This document shows positions 19,377-28,607 of a stretch of DNA of 64,000 nucleotides, in pieces (within the stretch, counting starts at the first letter, position 1; the number at the start of each line of letters is the position of its first letter). Under the pieces are notes generated by a model, which did not search any database, was not told where the DNA came from, and worked only from the letters and a program-made list of their open reading frames with translations. The position numbers were made by a program, and so were the translations under genes. Source of the stretch: Nocardioides iriomotensis (GTDB taxonomy: Bacteria > Actinomycetota > Actinomycetes > Propionibacteriales > Nocardioidaceae); NCBI RefSeq assembly GCF_004168035.1, contig NZ_SDPU01000010.1, forward strand, positions 62,001-126,000, given 5' to 3'.

Positions 19377-20620
19377 CCACGCGCGTCCCGCTCTACGGCT
19401 GGCTGACCGCCGAGGCGGTCTCGCTGACCGGCACCCGGGTGTCGATGATCGCGATCCCGTGGTTCGTGCTCACCACGACCGACAGTCCCACGCTCACCGG
19501 CCTCGTGGCGTTCGCCGAGATGGCCCCGCTGGTCGTGATGAAGGCGCTCGCGGGCCCCCTCATCGACCGGATCGGTGCACGGCGCGTGGCGATCGGTGCG
19601 GACCTCGGGTCGTTCGTCGTCGTCGGGCTGGTCCCCCTGCTGCACCTGTTCGGGGCGCTCACCTTCCCGGCCCTGCTCGGGCTGGTCGCGGTCGCCGGCG
19701 CGCTGCGCGGGCCCGGCGACGGCGCGAAGGGGGCGATGGTGCCCGCGCTCGTGCGGCACGGCGGCGTCCCGATGGAGCGGGCCACCGGGCTGAGTGCCGC
19801 GGTCGAGCGGACGGCGTCGATGGTCGGTACGGCGTTCGCCGGCGCGCTCGTCGCGCTGGCCGGCCCGACCACGGCGCTCGTCGTGGATGCCGGGTCGTTC
19901 CTTCTGTCGGGGCTGATCCTGCTGGCGACGACCCGCGCGCTGGCCGGTGACCGGATCGCCGGTGACCCCGCGGCCGAGGGCGACGACGCGCCGTACCTCA
20001 CCCGGCTGCGGGCCGGCTGGGACTTCCTCCGCCAGGACAAGGTGCTGCTCGGCATCTGCGTGATGGTCGCGCTCACCAACCTGATCGACCAGGCGTTCAC
20101 GGTCGTGCTCGTCCCGGTGTGGGCGAAGGAGACAGGGGGCGGCGCGGCCGCGATCGGCCTGCTGTTCGCGGTGTTCAGCGGCGCGTCGATCGGCGGGGCG
20201 GTGCTCGCGTCGGCGTTCGCGGACCGGCTGCCGCGCTACTCGACGTACCTCGTCGCGTTCCTCGTCGGCGGCGCCCCGCGGTTCCTGGTGCTCGCGTTCG
20301 ACGCCCCGCTGTGGGCGGTGCTCGCGGTCATGGTGGCCGGCGGCTTCGCGTCCGGGTTCATCAACCCGGTGCTCGGCGCGGTGATCTTCGAGCGGATCCC
20401 CGACCACCTCGTCGGCCGGGTCAGCGCCCTCAACACCGCACTGTGCTGGTCGCTGATCCCGCTCGGCGGTGTCGTCGGCGGCCTGCTCATCGGCGGCGCG
20501 GGCCTCAGCCTGGCGATGCTGGCCTGCGGCGCGGCGTACTTCGCCGTCACCATGCTGCCCGCGCTCCAGCCCCGCTGGCGCGAGCTGGACGAGCGCCCCG
20601 AACGCGTCCTCGCTGCCTAG
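19373..20620 (+). CDS. MFS exporter coupled to ArsR-type repressor
   Basis: A 415-residue major facilitator with about 12 helices and the loop signature GPLIDRIGARRVAIGADL. It resembles the enterobactin-exporter/MFS_3 group (RGPGDGAKGAMVPALVRHGG in the central region). With the repressor it forms a drug- or metabolite-induced efflux unit. The natural inducer is unknown. The end overlaps the convergent acyl-CoA oxidase gene by 4 bp. Confidence 0.87.
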   Translation: MTTRVPLYGWLTAEAVSLTGTRVSMIAIPWFVLTTTDSPTLTGLVAFAEMAPLVVMKALAGPLIDRIGARRVAIGADLGSFVVVGLVPLLHLFGALTFPALLGLVAVAGALRGPGDGAKGAMVPALVRHGGVPMERATGLSAAVERTASMVGTAFAGALVALAGPTTALVVDAGSFLLSGLILLATTRALAGDRIAGDPAAEGDDAPYLTRLRAGWDFLRQDKVLLGICVMVALTNLIDQAFTVVLVPVWAKETGGGAAAIGLLFAVFSGASIGGAVLASAFADRLPRYSTYLVAFLVGGAPRFLVLAFDAPLWAVLAVMVAGGFASGFINPVLGAVIFERIPDHLVGRVSALNTALCWSLIPLGGVVGGLLIGGAGLSLAMLACGAAYFAVTMLPALQPRWRELDERPERVLAA

Positions 20621-22596
20621 GACCCCGAGAACTCCAGCAGCTCGGCCCGCAGCATCTCCGGGGGTACGGCGAGCGCGTCCACGAGGTCGCCGGCGAGCGG
20701 CCGGACCCGGCGGCACAGCTGGTTGACCCGGCGGGTCACCGCCTTGGACCGGGCGTTGGAGATCCGCCCGTGCTCCAGGAACCACGCCCGGTCGGCCTCG
20801 ATGCACGAGAGCGCGAACAGGTCGCTGAGGTGGTTCAGTGCGTCCTTGTTCGGGCCGGGCTCGACGGTCTCCAGCTTGTCGAGGAACGCCTCCAGCACGA
20901 TCCGCTCGACGTGCGCCCAGGCCGCGCCGATCACGTGGTCCTGGCAGAGGCTGAACACCTCGGCCGGGTCACGGCCGGCGTCGATGCCGCGCTTGAGCCG
21001 GCGGGCGACCCCGGACAGCATGTGCTCCTCGCGGGCGGAGAGCATCTCCAGCTGCCAGGCGCCCTCCTGCAGCCCCGACTCCGGGTCGTCGACGGAGTCG
21101 CGGTTGCCGGGCACCACGTCGCGCAGCCGCTCCAGGATCGAGCGGGCGTTGGTGCGCTCCAGCACCGACTCGACGGCCATCCCCGCGACGAACCGGACCA
21201 TGCCGATCTGGTCCATGTCCTCGAAGGAGTCCTTGTAGTCGGTGAGCAGGCCCTTCGCGACGAGCTGCAGCAGGATCGTGTTGTCGCCCTCGAACGTCGT
21301 GAACACGTCGGTGTCCGCGCGCAGCGCGTCGAACCGGTTCACCGACAGGTAGCCGGCGCCGCCGCAGGCCTCGCGGCACTCCTGGATCGTGCGCGACGCG
21401 TGCCAGGTGCCCAGCGCCTTGGTGCCCGCGGCGCGCGCCTCCAGCGCCCGGCGCTCGTGCTCGTCGTCGGCCGCCTGGACCTCGCCGAAGCGGTTGAAGA
21501 CCGTGTGCAGGTCAGCGGCCACTCGCTCCTGGGCGAAGTGCAGGGCGTAGGTGCGCGCGAGCATCGGCAGCAGCCGGCGCTGGTGCTGCCCGTAGTCGAG
21601 CAGGAGCTCCTCCCGTCCCGACCCCGGGCTGCCGAACTGGCGGCGCTGCAGGGCGTACTTCACCGCGATCGCGATCGCGACCTTGCTCGCGTTGATGCCG
21701 GCGCCGCCGACGCACACCCGGCCCTGCACGAGCGTGCCGAGCATGGTGAAGAACCGGCGATCCGGGTTGTCGATCCCGGAGGAGTAGGTGCCGTCCTCGC
21801 TGACGTTCGCGTAGCGGTTGAGCAGGTTGGTCCGCGGGACCCGGACGTCGTCGAACCAGATGCGGCCGTTGTCGACGCCGTTGAGGCCGATCTTGCGGCC
21901 GCAGTCCTCGATGCGGACGCCCGGCAGCACGGTGCCGTCCTCGTCGCGCAGCGGTACGACGAACGCGTGCACGCCGTGGGACTCGCCGCCCACGACGAGC
22001 TGGGCGAACACCACGGCGACGTGACCGTGCTGCGCGGCGTTGCCGATGTAGTCCTTGCGGGCCCGGTCGTCGGGCGTGCTGATGACGAACTCGCCGGTGC
22101 CGGCGTCGTACGTCGCGGTCGTGCCGAGCGCCTGCACGTTGGAGCCGTGGCCGGACTCGGTCATGGCGAAGCAGCCGAGCAGGTCGCCCTTGATGAGCCG
22201 TTCGAGGTAGGCGTCGTGGTGCGGCTTCGTGCCGAGCTGGAGGACCGCGCCGCCGAACAGCCCGAACTGCACGCCGACCTTGGTGACGACCGACAGGTCG
22301 CCGAGCGCGAGCGTCTCGAACGCCGCGACGGAGGCGCCGATGTCCTCGCCGCCGCCGTACTCCTTCGGGAACCCGAAGCCGGTCTGCCCGGTGCCGGCCA
22401 TCATCCGCACGACGTCGAGCACGCGCTGGCGGAACTCGTCGCGGGACATCGTCTCGGCGTCCTCGAGGATCGAGGCGTGCTCGGCGAGGTTGTCGCGGAC
22501 GAGCGTGCGGACGTCGGCGTACTCGCCGTCGAGGAGGGCGGTCAGCGCCGCCACGTCGACCTTGGTCGGCCCCGAGGGGTCCGTGGGCTCCGTCAT
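20617..22596 (-). CDS. Acyl-CoA oxidase/dehydrogenase family protein
   Basis: A 659-residue FAD enzyme with the four-part acyl-CoA oxidase layout. Flavin and substrate motifs are CFAMTESGHGSNVQALGT, IGLNGVDNGRIWFDDVRVPRTNLL and ECREACGGAGYLSVNR, with the DVFTTFEGDNTILLQLVAKGLL block typical of ACOX. The C-terminal ~170 residues are the second oxidase helical domain. It would introduce the trans-2 double bond of an acyl-CoA in beta-oxidation, using oxygen or another acceptor. Substrate chain length is not readable. It is transcribed alone. Confidence 0.9.
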   Translation of the reverse strand: MTEPTDPSGPTKVDVAALTALLDGEYADVRTLVRDNLAEHASILEDAETMSRDEFRQRVLDVVRMMAGTGQTGFGFPKEYGGGEDIGASVAAFETLALGDLSVVTKVGVQFGLFGGAVLQLGTKPHHDAYLERLIKGDLLGCFAMTESGHGSNVQALGTTATYDAGTGEFVISTPDDRARKDYIGNAAQHGHVAVVFAQLVVGGESHGVHAFVVPLRDEDGTVLPGVRIEDCGRKIGLNGVDNGRIWFDDVRVPRTNLLNRYANVSEDGTYSSGIDNPDRRFFTMLGTLVQGRVCVGGAGINASKVAIAIAVKYALQRRQFGSPGSGREELLLDYGQHQRRLLPMLARTYALHFAQERVAADLHTVFNRFGEVQAADDEHERRALEARAAGTKALGTWHASRTIQECREACGGAGYLSVNRFDALRADTDVFTTFEGDNTILLQLVAKGLLTDYKDSFEDMDQIGMVRFVAGMAVESVLERTNARSILERLRDVVPGNRDSVDDPESGLQEGAWQLEMLSAREEHMLSGVARRLKRGIDAGRDPAEVFSLCQDHVIGAAWAHVERIVLEAFLDKLETVEPGPNKDALNHLSDLFALSCIEADRAWFLEHGRISNARSKAVTRRVNQLCRRVRPLAGDLVDALAVPPEMLRAELLEFSGS

Positions 22597-22652
22597 GGGC
22601 TGAGTGTGCCCCGGGCGGAGCCGGTCACACCGCGGTCAAGATCACAGGCGCG

Positions 22653-24068
22653 TCAGAGGCGCACGAAGTGCGTCGGCGGGATCCACGCGTACATCGACTC
22701 CACCGTCACCGGCCGGCCGGTGCGCGGTGCGTGCACGATCATCCCGTCGCCGAGGTAGAGCGCGACGTGGTGGATGCCCTGCGGTGAGGAGCTGCTGCTC
22801 CAGAACACGAGGTCGCCCGGCTGGAGCTGGCTCGCGCTGATCGGCGTGCCGGCGAAGTACTGCGCCACCGAGTAGTGCGGGAGGGAGACCCCTCCGGCCT
22901 GCCATGCACCCATGGTCAGGCCGGAGCAGTCCCACGAGGAAGGCCCGGACGCGCCCCAGCGGTAGGGATCGCCCACCTGCGCCCGGGCGAAGTCGAGGGC
23001 CGCCTGCGCGCCGCCCGGCGCGGCGGGCGGTGTCGGAGGAGCCGGAGGGGTCGGAGGAGCCGGAGGCGTGGGGGTCGGGGGCGCCGGCGGGGTGGGCGTC
23101 GGCGGGGCCGGAGTGGGCGTGGCCTTCTCGTCGTCGGCCTTCGCCTTCGCCGCCGCGGCGGCGGCTGCAGCCTCCGCCTCGGCGGCAGCCTTGGCCTTGG
23201 CGGCGGCCTCGGCCTCGGCCTTCGCCTTCGCCTCGGCCTCCGCGCGCGCCTTCGCCTCGGCCCGCGCCTGGGCCTCGGCCTCACGACGGGCGCGCTCCTC
23301 GGCCTTCTGCCGCGCGATCTCCTCGAGCGCGGCCTGCCGCTTGCGGGCAAGGTCCACCGAGATGTCCTGCGCCTCGGCGAGCTCGCGGATCAGGGCGTCC
23401 TTCTCGGCGGCGATGTCGTCGGCGGCCGCCTGCGCGGCGCCCGCGGTCGCGGCGGCACGCTGCTGCGCGGCCTCGGCCTCGGCGGCCTTGGCGCGCTGCC
23501 GACGCTCGGCGGTGACCGCCTTGCGCTCGAACACCTCGGCGAGCGCGTCGGCCGCGGCGAAGCGCTGGTAGTCGGCCTCGAGGGACGACGACGCGCCCTG
23601 GAAGCCGGCGTACTGGTCGAGCACGCCCTCCGGCCCGTCGGCGCTCATCAGCGCGGAGAGCGCCGTGAGCTCGTTGCCCTGCTGGTACGACGACGCGACG
23701 AGCGCGCCGATCGCGTCGCGCTGCCTGGCCACCTCGCGGCGGGCGTCGGCGGCGTCCTGGCGGGCGCGGGTCACGGCCTGGCCGGCGAGCTCGAGCTGCC
23801 AGCGGGCGCCGTTCGCCTCCTCGGCGGCCTGCTCGGCCTCGACCGCGGCGGACTCGAGGCGCTGGTTCGCCAGGAGCATGGCCGCCTTGATCCGGCCGAC
23901 GGCGGCGGCCTTGTCCTCGACGGCCCGCTTCGCGCCGTCGACCTGCTCCTGCGACGGCAGGTCGGGGCGGTCGGGCTCGCCCCTGTCTGCCTGGGCCGGG
24001 GCGGTCCCGCCGAGACCGAGCGCGAGGACGACCGCGAGGGTCGCCGTGAGCTGTCGCGGGAGCCGCAC
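22653..24068 (-). CDS. Secreted NlpC/P60 peptidoglycan endopeptidase with coiled coil
   Basis: A 471-residue exported cell-wall hydrolase. The signal peptide ends near APAQA (~30). Next come a coiled coil (~40-240), an Ala/Lys/Glu-rich helix with repeated A-x-AKAEAEA units (~245-315), a Pro/Thr spacer of TPTPAPP repeats (~318-350) and a C40 domain. The catalytic Cys is in WDCSGLTMGAW and a His in GIHHVALYLG. This is the RipA-like plan: the coiled coil holds the catalytic domain in check until cell separation. GTG 24068 follows GGAAGGAAGG; the open frame upstream lacks a signal sequence. Confidence 0.9.
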   Translation of the reverse strand: MRLPRQLTATLAVVLALGLGGTAPAQADRGEPDRPDLPSQEQVDGAKRAVEDKAAAVGRIKAAMLLANQRLESAAVEAEQAAEEANGARWQLELAGQAVTRARQDAADARREVARQRDAIGALVASSYQQGNELTALSALMSADGPEGVLDQYAGFQGASSSLEADYQRFAAADALAEVFERKAVTAERRQRAKAAEAEAAQQRAAATAGAAQAAADDIAAEKDALIRELAEAQDISVDLARKRQAALEEIARQKAEERARREAEAQARAEAKARAEAEAKAKAEAEAAAKAKAAAEAEAAAAAAAAKAKADDEKATPTPAPPTPTPPAPPTPTPPAPPTPPAPPTPPAAPGGAQAALDFARAQVGDPYRWGASGPSSWDCSGLTMGAWQAGGVSLPHYSVAQYFAGTPISASQLQPGDLVFWSSSSSPQGIHHVALYLGDGMIVHAPRTGRPVTVESMYAWIPPTHFVRL

Positions 24069-24751
24069 CGTGCAGCACCTTCCTTCCGCGTCCGCCGAGC
24101 CGCTTCCCCGCAGGCTCGCCGGGCCGTCGTCTCTGAGGCCCTCCGACCGGCCGGCGGCACGCCCTCCCAGACGTGGACCACCGGTCCCGATCGGCCGGTC
24201 GACGCCGCCCGGACCCTGATCCGTTCGACGTCGCACGAGGAACGCTAGTGCTCATCAGTCACAAAAGGAACAGTTTCCCCAAGAAAATCATGAGTCACAC
24301 GGCGTGTCGCCTTGACGAATGACATGAATGTAATTCGGCAGTCGTCGGCGCCGGCAGTGGTTGCACGCGGGCATCGACGCAGGTCAGCGCACTTGCCCGC
24401 GCCGTACCGGGCCGCCGCGGAGCCGTCCGGACGAGGCGACCGGGACGTCGGCGCGAGGTCGTCGGGCCACGCAGAGGGCCCGGAAAAGAAGGCGGTCCCG
24501 CCCCACTGGGAGGTTGGGGCGGGACCTGATGACCTGTCCCACTGGGAGGTTGGGGCAGCTCACGTTCAGTTTATCCGAGAGACCGGGGCCACACGAGGAA
24601 CACGACGAATTCGGCGTCCTGCGGCTGATCCCCCGGATCGTGGTGCGAGTCCCACGATAGAGGAGCGGACCGGACCTGCACGTGACGACATCGCGGCACG
24701 TCGGGACCAGATTCTCCTGGTCGCGGACCAGCGGCGAGTGGCCCGCCCGGG
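24069..24751. other. Gene-poor gap of 683 bp
   Basis: No convincing gene is present. The right of the NlpC gene holds a GC-rich leader of about 170 nt, then an AT-rich patch (about 24240-24340, with AAAAGGAACAG and AAGAAAATCATGAG) that is the best place for its promoter. The rest contains a direct repeat and hairpin at 24495-24556. An open frame at 24312-24755 has biased composition and no family resemblance, and is not called. Confidence 0.7.
24495..24556. repeat. Hairpin with a 19-bp direct repeat
   Basis: CCCACTGGGAGGTTGGGGC occurs at 24502-24520 and again, identical, at 24538-24556 (36-bp period). The first copy is embedded in a perfect 12-bp stem, GGTCCCGCCCCA with its complement, around CTGGGAGGT (24495-24527). 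On the minus strand the stem is followed by GCCTTCTTTT, so it could end leftward transcription from the PAP2 gene, 225 nt away. The exact duplication is not explained by that. Confidence 0.75.
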
Positions 24752-25882
24752 CTAGGGCGTGAGCGGAACGCTGCCGGCGCGGTCCGGCTGATCGCCGGTG
24801 GCGCCCTCGTCGGCGGGGTCGGCCTGGTCGTCCCGGCCGTCCCGGTCCGACACCGGGACGCGGGAGGTCGAGGTCGTCGGGTGGGAGGACCGGCCCCGTC
24901 TGTCGAACTTCTGACCGGTGGCCAGGCCGCCGATCCACACCGAGACGATCGCGATGAACGCACCGGCCAGGTCGTCGGCGAGGTAGTGCCAGCCGAAGTA
25001 GAGCGTCGACAGCACCGTGAGCGCGAAGAAGCTCCAGACCGTCCACCGGATCCAGGCGTGCCGCACGCAGTACTGCGTGACCAGGGCGAGGGTGAGGATG
25101 ATCCCCACGTGCAGCGACGCGAAGCCCGCGACGCTCTGGATGGAGTCCGCGAACGGGTTGTAGAGGACGTCCTTGCGCCCGTAGTAGAGCGCGTCCTGGA
25201 GCGCCTTGACCGAGGTCTGGTCGAGGTCGACGTACAGCCACGGGTAGGCGAAGTTGGGCCCGAGCGACGGCACGAGGTAGTAGCTCAGCGTGCCGAACGC
25301 CCAGGTGAGGCAGTGGGCGGTGGCGTACCAGTAGCCGTAGGAGATGTTCCGCGACCAGACCAGCCAGACGATCAGCGAGGCCGGCGAGATCGGCAGGAAC
25401 AGCACGTAGACGAACGCCAGCACGTGGGCGGTGACGTTCTCGCCGAGGGCTTGGTGGAGCAGGATCGCGGGCTCGTGCCCGAACGTGAGGAGCTGGTCGA
25501 TCTGGTGCAGCGCCGCGTCCTGGGGCTCGCCCGCGAGGAAGGGCAGGAAGTTCTTCAGGTTGCGGTAGCTGACGTAGGTGATGAAGAACGACGACAGCCC
25601 GATCGAGACCAGCGCGATCCGGTCGCGCGTCCAGTGCTCGCGGATGATCGTGCGGGCGTGGTCCGGGAAGGTCCGCCACGCGCCGCGGGCGCGCCACAGC
25701 GAGCGGGGCACGACGTCGACGACAAACGCGCCGAGCACCATCAGCGGCAGCCGCAGCCACGAGGGGCCGAGGAAGCCGTCGGGGTCGCGCAGCGGCTCGC
25801 CGAGCCGGATGCTGGCGACGACGGCCAACGTGCCCATGACCAGCGCGACCAAGACGAGGAGTCCGTAGGCGCGCCGTTTCAC
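24752..25882 (-). CDS. PAP2-superfamily membrane phosphatase/transferase
   Basis: A 376-residue membrane protein with about 8-9 helices. PAP2-type motifs are ASLHVG (in SVAGFASLHVGIILTL) and WHYLADDLAGA near residue 310, the His-based phosphotransfer site. The long N-terminal part resembles inositolphosphotransferase (Aur1/Ipt1-like) PAP2 proteins, so phospholipid head-group transfer is possible. The C-terminal ~50 residues are hydrophilic and Asp/Pro-rich. GTG 25882 or TTG 25891 may be the start; no SD is visible, and TACTAC/TACCAT upstream suggests a leaderless transcript. Confidence 0.82.
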   Translation of the reverse strand: MKRRAYGLLVLVALVMGTLAVVASIRLGEPLRDPDGFLGPSWLRLPLMVLGAFVVDVVPRSLWRARGAWRTFPDHARTIIREHWTRDRIALVSIGLSSFFITYVSYRNLKNFLPFLAGEPQDAALHQIDQLLTFGHEPAILLHQALGENVTAHVLAFVYVLFLPISPASLIVWLVWSRNISYGYWYATAHCLTWAFGTLSYYLVPSLGPNFAYPWLYVDLDQTSVKALQDALYYGRKDVLYNPFADSIQSVAGFASLHVGIILTLALVTQYCVRHAWIRWTVWSFFALTVLSTLYFGWHYLADDLAGAFIAIVSVWIGGLATGQKFDRRGRSSHPTTSTSRVPVSDRDGRDDQADPADEGATGDQPDRAGSVPLTP

Positions 25883-25913
25883 AAGGCGCAATGGTAGTAG
25901 TCGCTCCTGACGG

Positions 25914-26927
25914 TCAGCTCAGCACGGCGGCCCGCGTGAGGTCCACCATGAGGCGCACGTCGTGACCCACGCTGACGTCGGCGTCCTGCCCGGCGACCGC
26001 GTCCACCTCCCCGACGCCGTCGACGTCGACGCGCAGCCGCGTCACCTCGGGCGTCGCCCGGGCCTCGAGCACCCGCCCGCGCAGCGGACCGTCGTCGGCG
26101 CAACGGAGCGCGGAGCGGCGCAGCGCCACCTCGGCGTCGCCGTTCCCGTCGCCGTGGGCGCCGCCGGCTGCGAGCACCGTGCGGGCGGGGCCGCCCCGGA
26201 GGACGGTGGCGTAGCCCAGGAACGACGCGACCTCGCCGTCCACCGGCGCGCGCCAGACCTCTGAGAGCGAGCCGCTCTGGACCACCCGCCCGGCCCGCAT
26301 GACGGCCATCCGGTCGGCGACCGCGAACGCCTCCTCCTGGTCGTGGGTGACGAGGATCGCGGTCGTGCCGGCCTCCGCGAGGATGCCGCGCAGGTCGGCG
26401 GCGAGACGCTCGCGCAGGCCGCGATCGAGGGCACTGAGCGGCTCGTCGAGCAGCAGCAGGCGCGGTCGTACGGCGAGCGCCCGGGCGAGGGCGACGCGCT
26501 GCCGCTCCCCGCCGGAGAGGGTGGCGGGCATGCGCTCGCCATACCCGGGCAGGCCGACGAGGTCGAGCAGCTCGTCGACACGGACCCGCTGCTCGGAGCG
26601 CGACCGCCCGCGCACCCGGAGCGCGTAGCCGACGTTGCCCGCGACGCTCTGGTGCGGGAACAGCTGGCCGTCCTGGAACATCAGCGCGAAACCGCGCTTG
26701 TGGGTCGGCACGCCGGCGAGGTCGCGGCCGTCGAAGCACACCGTCCCGGCGGTGAGCTCCTCGATGCCGGCGATCGCGCGCAGCAGCGTGGACTTGCCGC
26801 AGCCGGACGGGCCGAGCACGGCCAGCACGTGGCCGCTGTCGAGCGACAGGGTGACGTCGTCGACGGCCACCGCGCGGTCGAACCGGACGGTGGCGTCGCG
26901 CACCTCGAGGCCTCGCGAGGTCGGCAT
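25914..26927 (-). CDS. Thiamine-type ABC transporter ATP-binding protein
   Basis: A 337-residue ATPase with [48 protein letters not shown] and VTHDQEEA. The C-terminal ~100 residues form a TOBE-like domain (LRVDVDGVGEVDAVAGQDADV). It is the third gene behind the TPP riboswitch and overlaps the permease stop as ATGA, so it is assigned to thiamine or thiamine-phosphate import (ThiQ role). The assignment rests on the riboswitch and operon more than on the protein itself. Confidence 0.88.
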   Translation of the reverse strand: MPTSRGLEVRDATVRFDRAVAVDDVTLSLDSGHVLAVLGPSGCGKSTLLRAIAGIEELTAGTVCFDGRDLAGVPTHKRGFALMFQDGQLFPHQSVAGNVGYALRVRGRSRSEQRVRVDELLDLVGLPGYGERMPATLSGGERQRVALARALAVRPRLLLLDEPLSALDRGLRERLAADLRGILAEAGTTAILVTHDQEEAFAVADRMAVMRAGRVVQSGSLSEVWRAPVDGEVASFLGYATVLRGGPARTVLAAGGAHGDGNGDAEVALRRSALRCADDGPLRGRVLEARATPEVTRLRVDVDGVGEVDAVAGQDADVSVGHDVRLMVDLTRAAVLS

Positions 26928-28597
26928 CAGAACGCTCCCGCCGTGCCGAGCCGGAGCCGTTCGACGAGGCCCATGATCACGACCGTGACCAGGCCGAGCA
27001 CGACCGAGGCGGCGAGCGCCATGCCGTAGTTGTCGGCGCCGGGCCGGGAGACGAGCTCGTAGATCAGCACCGGCATCGTCGGCGCCTCCGGCCGGGCCAG
27101 GAAGCTGGTCGCACCGAACTCCCCCAGCGACACCGCGAACGCGAACCCGGTCGCCGCGAGCAACGGCCGCCACACGACCGGCAGGTCGACCGTCCGCAGC
27201 ACCCGCCACGGTGAGGCGCCGAGCGACTCGGCGGCCTCCCGCTGGCGCGGGTCGATCGAGCGGAGCACGGGGGTGAGGGTCCGGACCACCAGCGGCAGCG
27301 CCACCATCGCCTGCGCGATCGGCACGAGCAGTGGCGAGGTCCGCAGGTCGAGCGGCGGCCGGTCGAGGGTGATCAGGAACCCGAAGCCGAGCGTCACCGC
27401 CGAGACACCGAGGGGCAGCATGAACACCCCGTCGAGCACGGCCAGACCGCGCCGCTCGGCCCGGCTGCGACCGCGCCGGCTGACCAGCACCGCGACCAGG
27501 CAGCCGAGCACCATCGCCAGGGTGGTGGCGTCGACGGCGACCCGCCAGGAGTTCGAGAGCGCCTCGGTGACCGGCACGAGCAGGGCGGCGGTCGACCCCG
27601 CCTCGTGCCCGTCGAGCGCGCGGTAGTGGTCGAGCCCCCAGCCGTCGCCCACGCGCAGCGACCCGACCACCAGGGCCGCGATCGGCGTGGCGACGAAGGC
27701 GAGGGCGAGCGCGGCGGTGGACACCGCGGCGAGGTCGGTACGGCGGGCCGGCCGCAGCGTCGAGCGCACGTCCGCCCGCTCGACCGCGTGCTCGCGCCGG
27801 GAGCGGGTCACGTGCGCGGCGTACAGCAGGCCCGTCACGACGAGCAGCTGGAGCACGCTCAGCGCCGCGGCCGCGCGCAGGTCGAGGAACTGCGTGGTCA
27901 GCAGGTAGATCTCGGTCTCGACGGTGGCGTAGCGCAGCCCGCCGAGTGTCAGCACGAGCCCGAACGCGGTGGCGCAGAACAGGAACACGATGCTCGCCGA
28001 CGCCACGATCGCCGGGGCGAGCGCCGGCAGCGTGACGGTGCGGAGCACTTGCCACGGCGACGCGCCGAGCGCGGCGGCGGCCTGCTCGCGGCGCGGGTCG
28101 AGGTTCTCCCACAGGACGCCGACGGTGCGCACCACGACGGCGAGGTTGAAGAACACCATCGCGGCGATGATCGCGGCGGCGGTGCCGTCGAGGTGGAGGA
28201 AGCCGAGCGGCCCGCTCGGGGTGAGCAGGGTGCGGAAGGCGACGCCGACGACCACCGTCGGCAGCACGAACGGCATCAGCACGAACGCCCGCGCCGCGCT
28301 CCGGCCAGGCACGCGGAGCCGGTAGAGCACGAAGGTCAGCGGCAGCCCGAGCGCGAGCGTCACCAGGGTCGCGACGGTCGACGACCAGAGCGTGAACCAC
28401 AGCACCCGGTGGGTGCGGCTGCGGGTCAGCACCTCCAGCGACGCCGACGGGTCGAAGCCGCCGTCGGTCCAGAACCCGCGCCCGACCATGCCGGCCACCG
28501 GCAGCACGAAGAAGACGCCGAGCACCGCCAGCGGGACCACCGCGAGGGCGGCGGTCCCCACCCATCCGGCTGGTCGAGCCGGTCGAGACCAGGTCAC
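26927..28597 (-). CDS. Thiamine-type ABC transporter permease (fused double permease)
   Basis: A 556-residue membrane subunit with two BPD_transp_1 halves, each with an EAA loop: ALGASPWQVLRTVTLPALAP near residue 180 and SLGASPWRVLRTVDLPVVW near 460. Such fused permeases are the norm for ThiP and Fbp-type importers. The start may be GTG 28597 (SD GAGG, 5-nt spacing) or GTG 28603. The first residues (TWSRPARPAG) are encoded by a palindromic repeat at 28570-28592. Confidence 0.87.
   Translation of the reverse strand: MTWSRPARPAGWVGTAALAVVPLAVLGVFFVLPVAGMVGRGFWTDGGFDPSASLEVLTRSRTHRVLWFTLWSSTVATLVTLALGLPLTFVLYRLRVPGRSAARAFVLMPFVLPTVVVGVAFRTLLTPSGPLGFLHLDGTAAAIIAAMVFFNLAVVVRTVGVLWENLDPRREQAAAALGASPWQVLRTVTLPALAPAIVASASIVFLFCATAFGLVLTLGGLRYATVETEIYLLTTQFLDLRAAAALSVLQLLVVTGLLYAAHVTRSRREHAVERADVRSTLRPARRTDLAAVSTAALALAFVATPIAALVVGSLRVGDGWGLDHYRALDGHEAGSTAALLVPVTEALSNSWRVAVDATTLAMVLGCLVAVLVSRRGRSRAERRGLAVLDGVFMLPLGVSAVTLGFGFLITLDRPPLDLRTSPLLVPIAQAMVALPLVVRTLTPVLRSIDPRQREAAESLGASPWRVLRTVDLPVVWRPLLAATGFAFAVSLGEFGATSFLARPEAPTMPVLIYELVSRPGADNYGMALAASVVLGLVTVVIMGLVERLRLGTAGAF
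28570..28592. repeat. REP-like GGTCGA palindrome at a start codon
   Basis: CTGGTCGAGCCGGTCGAGACCAG is an imperfect palindrome: TCGA-N5-TCGA inside CTGGTC/GACCAG arms. It overlaps the first codons of the fused permease. Related sequences are at 34786-34810 and 40551-40590. Confidence 0.6.
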
Positions 28598-28607
28598 CGG
28601 CACCTCG

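Noticed and set aside
24069-24260. Possible c-di-AMP (ydaO) riboswitch upstream of the NlpC/P60 gene
   Set aside because: Such genes often carry one in actinobacteria and the leader is long and GC-rich, but I could not find the conserved blocks of the motif in the right order. A covariance-model search of the minus strand would decide.
24312-24755. 147-codon frame with two HWEVGA units
   Set aside because: The repeated peptide is just the 19-bp DNA duplication read in one frame. There is no SD, no family resemblance and biased composition.
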